In this document: piece after piece, positions 52,075 to 61,855 of the stretch
Numbering within the stretch: position 1 is the stretch's first letter
Layout: the number at the start of each line of letters is the position of its first letter
DNA from: Comamonadaceae bacterium
Lineage (GTDB): Bacteria; Pseudomonadota; Gammaproteobacteria; Burkholderiales; Burkholderiaceae_C
Direction: 5' to 3'
DNA: 64,000 nucleotides
NCBI GenBank assembly: GCA_004144865.1
Contig: SEAY01000013.1
Coordinates: 62,001 to 126,000, forward strand
Translations under genes and position numbers: made by a program
Notes under the pieces: generated by a model
The model's input: only the letters and a program-made list of their open reading frames with translations
Database searches by the model: none
Told to the model about the DNA's origin: nothing

Positions 52075-53618
52075 CACCGGGCGCCGTCGTCATCCTGCCG
52101 TTTTCGCAGGCCGTCGAAGTCGTGGCGGCCTTCCTGGCGGTCCTGATCCTGGTGTGTTGCCTGGACGACCTGTTCATCGACCTGCTGTACTGGGGACGGC
52201 GGTCCTGGCACCGGCTGGGCGGCAATCCGCCGGCGCCGGCGCCCACGGCCGCCGGGCTGCGCGCGCAGCAGGAGCAACCCATCGCGGTGCTGGTGCCGGC
52301 GTGGCACGAGGAAAACGTCATCGGCGCGATGCTGGAGAACCTGGCGCGCGTCATGGAGTACCGCAGCTACGTCGTCTTCGTCGGCACCTATCCCAACGAC
52401 GCCGCGACCGGCCGGGAAGTCGACCGGGTCGCCGCACGCCACCCCCACATCCGGCGCGTGGAGATGCCGCATGCCGGCCCCACGTGCAAGGCGGACTGCC
52501 TGAACCACGTGATCGCCGCCGCCGTGCGCCACCAGCGGGCCGCGCGGATGCGTTTCGCCGGCTTCGTGCTGCACGACAGCGAGGACGTGCCGCACCCGCT
52601 CGAATTGAAGCTGTTCAACCACCTGGTCCGGACGGTGGACATGGTGCAGCTGCCCGTGGTGGCGCTCGAGAGGAAATGGTACGAACTGGTGGCCGGCGCC
52701 TACATGGACGAATTCGCCGAGTCGCACCGCAAGGAGATGCCGCTGCGAGAGCATCTCTGCGGAATGATCCCGTCGGCGGGCGTCGGAACGTGCTTCTCGC
52801 GCAGGGCCATGCGGGCGCTGTGGCGGCAGACGCGGGGCACGCCCTTCCGCACCGACAGCCTGACGGAGGATTACGAGATCGGCGTGCGCATCAGCCAGCT
52901 CGGGCTGCGTTCGCGGTTCGTGTTGTGCTCCATTCCGCCGGGGCCGGCCGGCCGCGGTGCCGCGTCGGAATCGCTGGTGGCGGTGCGCGAGTTCTTCCCG
53001 GGCCGGCTGCGTGACTCGTACCGGCAGAAGGGGCGCTGGGTGCTCGGCATCGGGCTGCAGGCCTGGAAGCACCTCCCGCTGCGCGACCGCCCGTGGCGGG
53101 TGGCGTTGATGATGATCCACGACCGCAAGGGGGTGATCACCGCCTTCGTGCCGCTGGCCGCCTACGCGGTCACCGCTTACCTGCTGGTCCTCCTGGGAGG
53201 CAGCTCGGCCGGCTGGTGGAAGCCGTACGACCCCGTGCTGTTCCGCGACGGCAGCGCCTGGCAGGCGCTCCTCTATTTCAACGGCGGCATGCTGGCGGTG
53301 CGTGCTTCCCAGCGGGCCTACTTCACCGCGACGCTGTATGGCTGGGCGCAGGGCGCCGCCTCGATCCCGCGGATGGTCGTGGGCAACGTCGTCAACTGCC
53401 TCGCCGCCGGACGCGCCTGGCGGATGTACCTGGACCACCGCATCTCCGGCAAGCCGCTGGCCTGGGACAAGACCCGGCACGAATTCCCGACGGCGACCGC
53501 CGCACCCGCGCGCGGCCAGCCGGTTGCCGGTATTGAGCGTCACGCGCGCGCCGCTTCGCCGCCTCCACGGCGGCCAGCCATGCCGGCGTCGTTGGCGCCG
53601 CCCCGGCCGCAAGCCTAG
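52071..53618 (+). CDS. nfrB: NfrB-like membrane glycosyltransferase lacking the MshEN domain
   Basis: A 515-residue GT2-type inner-membrane synthase. One N-terminal helix (about 8-32) and about three to four C-terminal helices (355-380, 395-450) flank the GT domain (70-330). Motifs: LVPAWHEENVI at 74-84, HDSED at 168-172, LTEDYEIG at 264-271 and QKGRW at 319-323, as in processive glycosyltransferases. LAWDKTRHEFP (463-473) matches the segment after which E. coli NfrB continues into a C-terminal MshEN c-di-GMP-binding domain; here only a 40-residue Pro/Ala tail follows. The likely product is a ManNAc-based polymer. Confidence 0.88.
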   Translation: MTPGAVVILPFSQAVEVVAAFLAVLILVCCLDDLFIDLLYWGRRSWHRLGGNPPAPAPTAAGLRAQQEQPIAVLVPAWHEENVIGAMLENLARVMEYRSYVVFVGTYPNDAATGREVDRVAARHPHIRRVEMPHAGPTCKADCLNHVIAAAVRHQRAARMRFAGFVLHDSEDVPHPLELKLFNHLVRTVDMVQLPVVALERKWYELVAGAYMDEFAESHRKEMPLREHLCGMIPSAGVGTCFSRRAMRALWRQTRGTPFRTDSLTEDYEIGVRISQLGLRSRFVLCSIPPGPAGRGAASESLVAVREFFPGRLRDSYRQKGRWVLGIGLQAWKHLPLRDRPWRVALMMIHDRKGVITAFVPLAAYAVTAYLLVLLGGSSAGWWKPYDPVLFRDGSAWQALLYFNGGMLAVRASQRAYFTATLYGWAQGAASIPRMVVGNVVNCLAAGRAWRMYLDHRISGKPLAWDKTRHEFPTATAAPARGQPVAGIERHARAASPPPRRPAMPASLAPPRPQA

Positions 53619-53630
53619 CCGGAGAAATCC

Positions 53631-55730
53631 ATGCAGTACCGTCGCCACCGGTCGCTGGCCCTCGCAGCCCTCCTCGCATTCGGTTGGGGGGGCGCAGATG
53701 CCCGGGCACCCGCAGCACGCCCCGGCAACGGCGCGCAGGCGGCCGCGGCCGAAGGCCAGCGGCTTGACGCCAGCGGCGACCGCCTGCGCGCCCTCGCCGC
53801 GGGGGACGCCATGTACCGGTCCCTGGCGGCGGGCGATACGCAGGCCGCCATCGCGAGCGGGCTGCTCGCCGTGAAGCTTGCGCCCGACCACCTGCCGTAC
53901 CGCCTGCTGCTGGCCCAGGCGCTGCTGCGCGAGCGGCGCCATGGCGAAGCCGAGCGGGTCGCGAGCGAGGCCATCGCGCTGCGGCCCGACGATCCGATGC
54001 CGCTCGCCCTGCGCGGGTACGCACGGCAGGGGCTCGCGCGGCCGGCGGAGGCGCAGGCCGACCTGGAGCGCGCGCTCACGCGACCCGGCGTCGGGCCCGG
54101 GCCGCAGCGGGAACTCCGGCTGCTCGCCGCCGACCTCGCGCTGGCGCAGGGCCACGGCGCGCGCCTGCTGGAGCTGCTGCTACCCCTTCCGCAGGACGAC
54201 CCGGCGGCGGCGGCGCGGCGCGAAATGGTGGAGGGGCCGCCGCACGCGACCGCCCCGTTCGCCCTGCCCGCGCCGGGCATCGACTGCAGCACGGCGGATG
54301 CCACGGGAAGCTGCTTGCTGCACGCCGCCGACTTGCCCGCGCTACCCGGTTACACCGACGCGAGTGCGGGCTACGCGGCGATGGCCGACGGCGACGTGGC
54401 GCGCGCGATGGCGCACGCGCGGCGCGCCGCCGCGGCCGCGCCCGGCCATCACCGCTGGCGGCTCCTGCACATCGACGCCGCACAAGCGGCCGGCGACCTC
54501 GCCGAAGCCGAACGCGCCGCGACGGCGGGGCTGGATCACGACGGCGTGCCGGAGCCGGGCCTGCTCGCCAGCCGCTCCCTGATGCGCCAGCGCATGGGCA
54601 ACAAGGCGGGAGCCCGGGCTGACGCCGAAGCGGCACTGCGGGCCGGTGGGCTCGAGCCCGCGGCAGAGGCCGCATTGCTGCTGGCCCTCGGCCGGCACGA
54701 GCAGGCGCGCGGCCGGCTGGCGGACGCCAGCGCCGCCGCCCGCGCCCCGCGCGAGCACGTCGGCCTCGCCTATCTCTGGATGCGCGCCGGCGACGATGCC
54801 GCCGCGGCCCGCGCGTTCGCGGCGGCCGATGCCGACGGGGCGCTGCCGCCTTCGGCGCTGCGCGATGCCGGCTACGCCGCGATGCGCTCCCACGCCGATG
54901 CACAGTCGGTCGCCTACTTCGAACGCGCCACCGCCGCTGCCGAGGGGGGCCAACTGGCGCTCAGCCACCAGCAGTTCCTGGAGACGCGACGCACGGCCGC
55001 CGAGGTTTCGCGCACCTGGGGCGTGTTCGGCTCGGTGACGCGGCGCAACGGCGGCGGCGTCGAGCCAGGCTTCGGTGCCGTCGGCGGCAACGGCGACCAC
55101 CGCACCACGCAGGGCGGGCTCGAGGCCTATTGGCGCCCCTGGGGCTATCGCAACGGCCGCTACGCGGAAGTGTTCGCGCGCGGCTTCGCCACCCTGGACG
55201 CGAGCGACGGCATCTGGACCGGCAGCGACAGCTTCCAGGGCGCGGTGGGGGCGCGCTGGAAACCGCTCGCGGCGCACAACCTGGTGCTTTCGCTGGCCCG
55301 CGTGTTCGGCCCGAACGTCGACGACAGCTGGCTGGCGCAGGTCGGCTATTCGCTGGACATCGGCGGCGAGCTGCGCCTGGACGTGCCGAGCTGGTGGACC
55401 GCGCGGCTTTCCGCCGAAGCCGGCAAGTACCTCGACCGCGGCGACGGCTACGGCATCGCTTCCGCCACCGTCGGGCGCAGCTTGCGCATCGGCGGCGACC
55501 GGACCGTGGCGTACCCGCACCTTTTCATCGGCGCCGAGCACCAGTCGAACGACCCGGTGGCGCGTACGTCCTCCGGGGTGGGAGTGGGCGTGGGCCTGCG
55601 CCGCTGGTTCCGCGAGGACGCCGGGCGCGGCCCGCGCTCCTATTGGGACCTGACCTTGCAGTACCGCACGCGGCTCTCCGGCGACGAGCGCATGAAGGGC
55701 GTGTACGCCAGCGCGCAGTTCTCGTTCTGA
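53631..55730 (+). CDS. nfrA: NfrA-like TPR and outer-membrane protein
   Basis: A 699-residue exported protein. The signal peptide ends near residue 25 (ALAALLAFGWGGADA). TPR-type helical repeats cover about residues 50-455 (for example GDTQAAIASGLLAVKLAPDH, GDLAEAERAATAGLDHDG). The C-terminal 230 residues form the NfrA_C-type beta domain (GGLEAYWRPWGYRNGRYAE, VGYSLDIGGELRLDVPSWW), ending in AQFSF with a terminal phenylalanine typical of outer-membrane barrels. It begins 12 bp after nfrB. It would export the polymer, like PgaA/BcsC, and could serve as a phage receptor component. Confidence 0.85.
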   Translation: MQYRRHRSLALAALLAFGWGGADARAPAARPGNGAQAAAAEGQRLDASGDRLRALAAGDAMYRSLAAGDTQAAIASGLLAVKLAPDHLPYRLLLAQALLRERRHGEAERVASEAIALRPDDPMPLALRGYARQGLARPAEAQADLERALTRPGVGPGPQRELRLLAADLALAQGHGARLLELLLPLPQDDPAAAARREMVEGPPHATAPFALPAPGIDCSTADATGSCLLHAADLPALPGYTDASAGYAAMADGDVARAMAHARRAAAAAPGHHRWRLLHIDAAQAAGDLAEAERAATAGLDHDGVPEPGLLASRSLMRQRMGNKAGARADAEAALRAGGLEPAAEAALLLALGRHEQARGRLADASAAARAPREHVGLAYLWMRAGDDAAAARAFAAADADGALPPSALRDAGYAAMRSHADAQSVAYFERATAAAEGGQLALSHQQFLETRRTAAEVSRTWGVFGSVTRRNGGGVEPGFGAVGGNGDHRTTQGGLEAYWRPWGYRNGRYAEVFARGFATLDASDGIWTGSDSFQGAVGARWKPLAAHNLVLSLARVFGPNVDDSWLAQVGYSLDIGGELRLDVPSWWTARLSAEAGKYLDRGDGYGIASATVGRSLRIGGDRTVAYPHLFIGAEHQSNDPVARTSSGVGVGVGLRRWFREDAGRGPRSYWDLTLQYRTRLSGDERMKGVYASAQFSF

Positions 55731-55755
55731 AGCGCCGCGGCGGTGCCAGCGGCCT

Positions 55756-56844
55756 TCAGGTGTTCTTCGAGACCGTGATGGTCGGGAACTTCGAGCTGAA
55801 GTCCTTGGCCTTGGTGGCGATCTTGATCGCCACCTGGCGCGCCACGCTGCGGTAGATGTTCGCGGCCTCGCTGTCGGGGTCGGCGACGACGGTGGGCTTG
55901 CCGCTGTCGGCCTGCTGGCGGATCTGCATCGAAAGCGGCAGCGCGCCCAGGTAGTCGAGGCCCTTCTCCTCGGCGTAGCGCTTGCCCCCGCCCTCGCCGA
56001 AGATGTGCTCGGCGTGCCCGCAGTTGCTGCACACGTGCACGGCCATGTTCTCCACCACGCCGAGGATGGGCACGCCCACCTTCTCGAACATGGTCACGGC
56101 CTTCTTGGCGTCGATCAGCGCGATGTCCTGCGGCGTGGTGACGATCACCGCGCCCGTCATGGGAACGCGCTGCGACAGCGTGAGCTGGATGTCGCCGGTG
56201 CCCGGGGGCATGTCGACGATCAGGTAGTCGAGGTCGTCCCAGTTGGTCTGGCGCAGCAGCTGCTCCAGCGCCTGGGTCGCCATGGGGCCGCGCCAGATCA
56301 TCGCCTCGTCCTGGTTGATCAGGAAGCCGATCGACATGACCTGCACGCCGTGGTTCTCCAGCGGCTCCATGGTCTGGCCGTCGTCGCTCTCGGGACGGCG
56401 GTCGATGCCCAGCATCATGGGCTGGCTGGGGCCGTAGATGTCGGCATCCAGCACGCCGACCCGCGCGCCCTCGGCGGCGAGCGCCAGCGCCAGGTTGGCC
56501 GCCGTGGTGCTCTTGCCCACGCCGCCCTTGCCCGAGGCCACCGCGACGATATTCTTCACGTTGGGCATCAGCTGCACGCCGCGCTGCACGGCATGGGCGG
56601 TGACCTTGGTGGTGATGTTGACGGAGACGTTCTCCACGCCCGGCGCCGACTTCGCGGCCGCGACCAGCGCCTTGCGCAGCGCCGGCACCTGGCTCTTGGC
56701 CGGGTAGCCGAGTTCGACGTCGAAGGAGACGTCGCCGCCCTCCACGTGGACGTTCTTCACGGCCTTGGTGCTGACGAAGTCCTTGCCCGTGTTCGGGTCC
56801 TGCACGCCCGCCAGGGCGGCGAGCAACTGTTCCTGGGTGGCCAT
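55756..56844 (-). CDS. apbC: Iron-sulfur cluster carrier protein Mrp/ApbC
   Basis: A 362-residue P-loop ATPase that carries Fe-S clusters. It has an N-terminal MIP18/DUF59 domain (about residues 1-85), the deviant Walker A SGKGGVGKST (104-113), DADIYGPSQPMMLG and DYLIVDMPPGTGD. The cluster-binding CxxC lies in HVCSNCGHAEHIFGEGGG (about residue 270). It converges on nfrA, 25 bp apart. The start is ATG 56844, divergent from metG with 74 bp between, an arrangement common in betaproteobacteria. Confidence 0.96.
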   Translation of the reverse strand: MATQEQLLAALAGVQDPNTGKDFVSTKAVKNVHVEGGDVSFDVELGYPAKSQVPALRKALVAAAKSAPGVENVSVNITTKVTAHAVQRGVQLMPNVKNIVAVASGKGGVGKSTTAANLALALAAEGARVGVLDADIYGPSQPMMLGIDRRPESDDGQTMEPLENHGVQVMSIGFLINQDEAMIWRGPMATQALEQLLRQTNWDDLDYLIVDMPPGTGDIQLTLSQRVPMTGAVIVTTPQDIALIDAKKAVTMFEKVGVPILGVVENMAVHVCSNCGHAEHIFGEGGGKRYAEEKGLDYLGALPLSMQIRQQADSGKPTVVADPDSEAANIYRSVARQVAIKIATKAKDFSSKFPTITVSKNT

Positions 56845-56918
56845 AAAGCTTTGTCTCTGGTAGTTCCTGCAAGTGTACCCATGACGAATAAAATGCCCGG
56901 TTCCCCCGGAAAGACCCC

Positions 56919-59000
56919 ATGACTTCGCGCAAGCTCTTCGTCACCACCGCCCTGCCGTACGCCAACGGCAAGTTCCACATCGGCCACATCATGGAATACA
57001 TCCAGGCCGACATCTGGGTGCGGCACCAGCGCATGGCCGGGAACATGGTGCACTTCGTGGGAGCGGACGACGCCCACGGCGCGCCCATCATGATCGCCGC
57101 CGAGAAGGCCGGGAAGACGCCGCAGCAGTTCGTGGGCGAGATCGCCGCCGGCCGCAAGGAATACCTCGACGGCTTCCACGTGCGCTTCGACAACTGGCAC
57201 TCCACCGACAGCCCGGAGAACACCGAGCTGGCGCAAGGCATCTACAAGGCGCTGAAGGCGGCCGGCCTGGTGACCGTGCGCACCATCGAGCAGTTCTACG
57301 ACCCGGTCAAGGGCATGTTCCTGCCGGACCGGTACATCAAGGGCGAGTGCCCCGTCTGCCACGCGAAGGACCAGTACGGCGATTCCTGCGAGGTCTGCAG
57401 CAGCGTCTACACGCCCACGCAGCTGATCGAGCCCTACTCCACCCTCACCGGCGCGCGGCCCGAGCTGCGCTCGTCCGACCACTATTTCTTCCAGCTCTCG
57501 AAGCCGGAGGTGGTCGACTTCCTGAAGGCGTGGACGCAGGACGGCAAACTGCAGTCCGAGATGGCGAAGAAGGCCGGCGAGTGGTTCGAGGCCGGCATGG
57601 CCGACTGGGACATCAGCCGCGACGCGCCCTATTTCGGCATCGAGATCCCGGATGCGCCGGGCAAGTACTTCTACGTCTGGCTGGATGCGCCCATCGGCTA
57701 CCTCGCCAGCCTGAAGAACCACTTCGACAAGGGCCAGGCGAAGAACCACTGGCATCCGGCCTCGCGCACCGACGCCAGCTTCGACCAGTACGTGTCGGAT
57801 CCCTCCGTGGAGCAGGTGCACTTCATCGGCAAGGACATCGTGTACTTCCACACCCTGTTCTGGCCGGCCATGCTGAAGTTCAGCGGCCGCAAGACGCCGA
57901 ACCAGATCAACGTGCACGGCTTCATCACCGTGAGCGGCGAGAAGATGTCCAAGAGCCGCGGCACCGGCATCGACCCGCTCAAGTACCTGTCCCTGGGCAT
58001 GAACCCGGAGTGGCTGCGCTATTACATCGCGGCCAAGCTGAATTCGCGGGTGGAGGACGTGGACTTCACCGCCGAGGATTTCATGGCGCGCGTGAACGCC
58101 GACCTGGTGGGCAAGTACGTCAACATCGCCAGCCGCGCGGTGAAGTTCATCCCCGGAGGCAAGCTCGCGGGGGGCGACCTGGCCGCCCTGAATCCGGCCA
58201 GGCTGGTGGAGAACGTGCGCGTGCTCTACGAGACGCGCGAGTACGGCAAGGCGCTGCGCGAAGTGATGGCCTTCGCCGACGAGGTGAACCTGCGCTTCGA
58301 CGCCGCGGCACCGTGGAAGCTGGTGAAGGAAGGCAAGGCGGCCGAGGCGGCGAAGGTCTGCTCCGAGTGCATCGAGGCGTTCAAGGTGCTCACCGCCTGC
58401 CTGAAGCCCGTGCTGCCGGCGCTGGCCGCGCAGGCCGAAGCCTTCCTGCAATGCCAGCCCCTGGACTGGTCGAACGCCGCCGTGCCGCTGGGCGCGGGGC
58501 ACGAGGTGGCCGCCTACAAGCACCTGATGCAGCGGGTGGAGGAGAAGCAGCTGGATGCGCTGTTCGAGCTGCCGGCGGAGGCGGGCGCGGGCGTGCCCCC
58601 ACCTCAACCCTCCCCCAATGGGGGAGGGAGTGAAATTCCCGGCGGCGAGGAGCTCGCCCCAGAGATCAGCATCGACGACTTCACGAAGATCGACCTGCGC
58701 ATCGCGAAGATCGTGGAGTGCAAGGCCGTGGAAGGCTCGAAGAAGCTGCTGCAGCTCACGCTGGACGCCGGCGAGGGCCGCCACCGCAACGTGTTCTCCG
58801 GCATCGCCTCGGCCTACAAGCCGGAGGAGCTGGTCGGCAAGCTCACGGTGATGGTGGCCAACCTCGCGCCGCGCAAGATGAAGTTCGGCGTGAGCGAAGG
58901 CATGGTGCTCGCCGCCAGCCACGCCGACGAGAAGTCCGCGCCTGGCATCTACGTGCTCAACCCGTGGCCCGGCGCGCAGCCGGGGATGCGGGTTCGCTGA
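56919..59000 (+). CDS. metG: Methionyl-tRNA synthetase
   Basis: A 693-residue class I synthetase. The HIGH-type motif is [14 protein letters not shown] (about residue 20). The zinc knuckle is [19 protein letters not shown] (about 143-161), and KMSKS is at 342-346. The C-terminal OB-fold tRNA-binding domain (about 585-693) contains [14 protein letters not shown]. Between the anticodon-binding domain and this domain, residues 560-571 ([12 protein letters not shown]) come from an in-frame palindromic repeat (58596-58629). The stop overlaps the convergent LysR gene by 44 bp. The ATG at 56919 opens [17 protein letters not shown], the usual start. Confidence 0.97.
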   Translation: MTSRKLFVTTALPYANGKFHIGHIMEYIQADIWVRHQRMAGNMVHFVGADDAHGAPIMIAAEKAGKTPQQFVGEIAAGRKEYLDGFHVRFDNWHSTDSPENTELAQGIYKALKAAGLVTVRTIEQFYDPVKGMFLPDRYIKGECPVCHAKDQYGDSCEVCSSVYTPTQLIEPYSTLTGARPELRSSDHYFFQLSKPEVVDFLKAWTQDGKLQSEMAKKAGEWFEAGMADWDISRDAPYFGIEIPDAPGKYFYVWLDAPIGYLASLKNHFDKGQAKNHWHPASRTDASFDQYVSDPSVEQVHFIGKDIVYFHTLFWPAMLKFSGRKTPNQINVHGFITVSGEKMSKSRGTGIDPLKYLSLGMNPEWLRYYIAAKLNSRVEDVDFTAEDFMARVNADLVGKYVNIASRAVKFIPGGKLAGGDLAALNPARLVENVRVLYETREYGKALREVMAFADEVNLRFDAAAPWKLVKEGKAAEAAKVCSECIEAFKVLTACLKPVLPALAAQAEAFLQCQPLDWSNAAVPLGAGHEVAAYKHLMQRVEEKQLDALFELPAEAGAGVPPPQPSPNGGGSEIPGGEELAPEISIDDFTKIDLRIAKIVECKAVEGSKKLLQLTLDAGEGRHRNVFSGIASAYKPEELVGKLTVMVANLAPRKMKFGVSEGMVLAASHADEKSAPGIYVLNPWPGAQPGMRVR
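58596..58629 (+). repeat. Palindromic repeat inserted in frame in metG
   Basis: CCCCCACCTCAACCCTCCCC leads into the palindrome CCCTCCCCC-AAT-GGGGGAGGG, encoding [12 protein letters not shown]. It belongs to the same family as the repeat in the DUF3306 gene (48563-48598), in the same relative reading frame. It is tolerated because it sits in the flexible linker before the C-terminal tRNA-binding domain. Confidence 0.85.
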
Positions 59001-59886
59001 CGGCCGCCTGCTCCAGCAGCCAGTCCGAGAACACGTCCGCCGCCGGATGCGCGCCCAGCGCGCGGCGGCGGCACAGGTAGTAGCCGCGCCCGGTGGAGGC
59101 CGTGCCGGCGACGGGCATCACCAGCCGCCCGGAGGCGAGGTCTGCTTCCACCATGCACTTCTGCACCACGGCCACGCCCATGCCGGCGCGGGCGGCCTCG
59201 ATCAGGTTGATGGCCAGGTCGAAGCCGGTGCCGCGCCATCGCTCGGGCAGTGGCACGCCCGCTGCTCCAGCCCACAGGGACCAGTTCTCGCGATAGCTGG
59301 AGTGGTACAGAAGCGGCAGCTCGAGGAGCTGCGCCGGTTCCCGCACGCCCTTGGCCACACGCGGCGTGCACACGGCCACGATCTCCCGGCCCACGAGATA
59401 GCGCGCAGCCACCTGCCGCGGCCACTGCTGCCGCGCGCCCTGCTTCAGCACGATCCACAGGTCGATGTCGTCGCGCAGGAAAGGCGCGTCGCGTTCGTAC
59501 TGCCGGAACTCGATCTCCACCTCGGGGTGGCGGGCGCGGAAGTCCTCCAGCCGCGGCAGCAGCCACAGCGTGCCCAGGCTGGGCACGACCGACAGGCGCA
59601 ACCGCATGCGTTCGCTGGTGCGCCGCAGCTGCAGCGCCGCTTCTTCCAGCGCGTTGACATGCTTTTCGGTGCGGCGGCGCAGCTCGGTGCCGGCCGGCGT
59701 GAGGTGGACGCCCGCGCCGGAGCGCTCCAGCACGTCCACCCCGAGCTGCTGCTCCAGGCGCAGCACCGCGCGGCTGACCGCGGCCTGCGTGACGAAGAGT
59801 GCCTCCGCGGCCTTGCGGAAGCTGCCGGTGCGCGCCACCGCCAGGAAGGCGTGCAGCTCCACCAGCGAAGGACTGCGGATGGCCAT
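58957..59886 (-). CDS. LysR-family transcriptional regulator (GcvA-like)
   Basis: A 309-residue LysR-type regulator. The N-terminal HTH (about residues 5-65) reads [56 protein letters not shown]. The effector domain (about 95-290) includes [18 protein letters not shown] and [23 protein letters not shown], as in GcvA-like members. It is divergent from the Bug receptor and N-formylglutamate amidohydrolase genes and may control them. Its C-terminus overlaps the convergent metG end by 44 bp, which is unusual for an essential-gene neighbour. Confidence 0.92.
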   Translation of the reverse strand: MAIRSPSLVELHAFLAVARTGSFRKAAEALFVTQAAVSRAVLRLEQQLGVDVLERSGAGVHLTPAGTELRRRTEKHVNALEEAALQLRRTSERMRLRLSVVPSLGTLWLLPRLEDFRARHPEVEIEFRQYERDAPFLRDDIDLWIVLKQGARQQWPRQVAARYLVGREIVAVCTPRVAKGVREPAQLLELPLLYHSSYRENWSLWAGAAGVPLPERWRGTGFDLAINLIEAARAGMGVAVVQKCMVEADLASGRLVMPVAGTASTGRGYYLCRRRALGAHPAADVFSDWLLEQAAVSEPASPAARRATG

Positions 59887-59985
59887 GCGGCGATTACATC
59901 ATGTCATCACCACCGGCCGAAAAGTCGTTTGTGCCGCGCGCGCCGGAACCCTACGCTCCCCGGCGACACCAACTGCCCTCCAAAC

Positions 59986-60969
59986 ATGAACACCCGTCAT
60001 TTCCTCCAGGCCGTCGCGGCCGCCGCCGCCCTCGCTGCACTCGGCCCGGTGCACGCCGACGCCACCTACCCGAACAAGCCGATCCGGCTGATCGTGCCGT
60101 TCGGGCCGGGCGGCTCCACCGACCTGGCCGCGCGCCTCGTCGCCGAATTCGGCAGCCGCGAGCTGGGCCAGCAGATCGTGGTGGAGAACAAGCCGGGCGC
60201 CGGCGGTTCCACCGGCATGGAGTTCGTGGCGAAGTCGCCCGCCGACGGCTACACCCTGGGCATGGCCACGGTGAGCACCCACGGCGCGAACCCCGCCGTG
60301 TACGGCAGCAAGCTGAAGTACAACCCCGTCAAGGACTTCGCGCCGGTCACCAACGTGGCCACCACGCCGAGCGTGTTCGCCGTCAACCCGAGCAAGGTGT
60401 CGGCCAAGGGCATGAAGGAATTCCTGGCAGCGGCCAAGGCCGCTCCCGGCAAGTACAGCTACGGCTCGCCGGGCACCGGCTCGCTGGGCCACGCCAACAT
60501 CTCGCACTTCGCGGCTCTCGCGCAGATCGAGCTGCTGCACGTGCCGTACAAGGGCGGCGGCCAGGCCATGAACGACGCCGTCGCCGGCCAGGTCGACGCG
60601 ATCACCGACAACCTGCCCTCCGCGCTGCCCCACATCAAGGCGGGCAAGCTGCGCGCGCTGGCCGTGCTGTCCGAAAAGCGCTCGCCGGCCCTGCCGGACG
60701 TCCCGACCTACGGTGAACTCGGGTTCCCGCAGATGGGCGGCGGCGGCTGGTTCGGCGTCGTGGCGCCCGCGGGCACGCCCCCGGCCATCGTCGCCAAGCT
60801 GAACGCGGCGATCCACAAGGCGATGCAGCAGCCGGACTTCATCAAGAAGATGGACGAGTCCGGCGCCACGCTGATCCCCGGCACGCCGGCGCAGTTCGCC
60901 AAGGACATCGAGCAGGCCGTGGCCCGCTACGAGCGCGTGTCCAAGCTGGCCAAGATCCAGATCGACTGA
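59986..60969 (+). CDS. Bug/TctC-family tripartite transporter solute-binding protein
   Basis: A 327-residue periplasmic receptor. The signal peptide ends at about residue 25 (ALGPVHADA). YPNKPIRLIVPFGPGGSTD and ADGYTLGMATVSTHG are the Bug hallmarks; PYKGGGQAMNDAVAGQVDAI and AGKLRALAVLSEKRSPALPD follow. The ligand is unknown but is probably a carboxylate. The start is ATG 59986. The N-formylglutamate amidohydrolase gene starts 5 bp after its stop, suggesting uptake of a histidine-degradation-type or amino-acid-derived compound. TctA/TctB are not adjacent. Confidence 0.93.
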   Translation: MNTRHFLQAVAAAAALAALGPVHADATYPNKPIRLIVPFGPGGSTDLAARLVAEFGSRELGQQIVVENKPGAGGSTGMEFVAKSPADGYTLGMATVSTHGANPAVYGSKLKYNPVKDFAPVTNVATTPSVFAVNPSKVSAKGMKEFLAAAKAAPGKYSYGSPGTGSLGHANISHFAALAQIELLHVPYKGGGQAMNDAVAGQVDAITDNLPSALPHIKAGKLRALAVLSEKRSPALPDVPTYGELGFPQMGGGGWFGVVAPAGTPPAIVAKLNAAIHKAMQQPDFIKKMDESGATLIPGTPAQFAKDIEQAVARYERVSKLAKIQID

Positions 60970-60974
60970 GGCCC

Positions 60975-61832
60975 ATGGCAGCGGAATTCCAGCCCTACAC
61001 GCTCTCCGCGCCCGCCGCCCCCGCCGTCCCCCTCGTCTGCGACTCGCCGCACAGCGGCACCGCGTACCCGGCCGACTACGGCCACGCGGTGCCGCGGGCG
61101 CTGCTGCGCCGCGGCGAGGACACGCACGTGGAGGCCCTGTGGGAGGCGGTGCCCGCCGTCGGCGGCACGCTGCTGGCGGCGCATTTCCCGCGCACCTACA
61201 TCGACTGCAACCGCACCGAGGACGACCTCGACCCGGAGCTGCTGGCCGAGGCTTGGCCCACGCCGCTGAACCCGGGCGAGAAGACGCGCCTGGGCTTCGG
61301 CCTGGTGTGGCGCAACATCCGCGCGGACCAGCCGATCTACGACCGGCCCCTCACGGTGGCCGAGGTGCGCAACCGCATCGAAAGCTACTACCGGCCTTAC
61401 CACGCCGCGCTCGCGCAGGCGGTGGAGGAGACGGCGCAGCGCTTCGGCGGCGTGTGGCACCTGAACCTGCACTCGATGCCCAACGACGCCTACGAGCGCC
61501 TGAAGATCGCGAGCCCGCGCCCGCTGGCGGACTTCGTGCTGGGCGACCGCGACGGCACCACCTGCGAGCCGGGCTTCGTGGACCTGCTCGAGCGCGAGCT
61601 GCGCGAGCGTGGCTACACTGTGGCCCGCAACGACCCCTACAAGGGCGTGCAGCTCATCGCGCGCATCGGCCAGCCCGCGCGCAACCGCCACAGCCTGCAG
61701 GTGGAGATCCGCCGTCCGCTCTACATGGACGAGGCCACGCGCGAGCGCAACGAAGGCTTCGCCCGCCTGCAGCGCGACCTCGGCTCCGTGCTGGAGACCC
61801 TGGCGGCGTATGTAAAAGACCAAGTCCGCTGA
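60975..61832 (+). CDS. N-formylglutamate amidohydrolase family protein
   Basis: A 285-residue hydrolase of the FGase (HutG-type) family, which converts N-formylglutamate to glutamate and formate. Motifs: VPLVCDSPHSGTAYPADYG at the N-terminus, HFPRTYIDCNRTEDDLDPELL, WHLNLHSMPND and GDRDGTTCEPGF; DSPHSG and HSMP supply metal or catalytic residues. Other hut genes are absent, and family members also deformylate other N-acyl compounds. The partner Bug receptor lies immediately upstream. Released formate could feed the FDH elsewhere in the window, though this is speculation. Confidence 0.9.
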   Translation: MAAEFQPYTLSAPAAPAVPLVCDSPHSGTAYPADYGHAVPRALLRRGEDTHVEALWEAVPAVGGTLLAAHFPRTYIDCNRTEDDLDPELLAEAWPTPLNPGEKTRLGFGLVWRNIRADQPIYDRPLTVAEVRNRIESYYRPYHAALAQAVEETAQRFGGVWHLNLHSMPNDAYERLKIASPRPLADFVLGDRDGTTCEPGFVDLLERELRERGYTVARNDPYKGVQLIARIGQPARNRHSLQVEIRRPLYMDEATRERNEGFARLQRDLGSVLETLAAYVKDQVR

Positions 61833-61855
61833 GCCGCTGCGCTAAGCTTGGCGGG

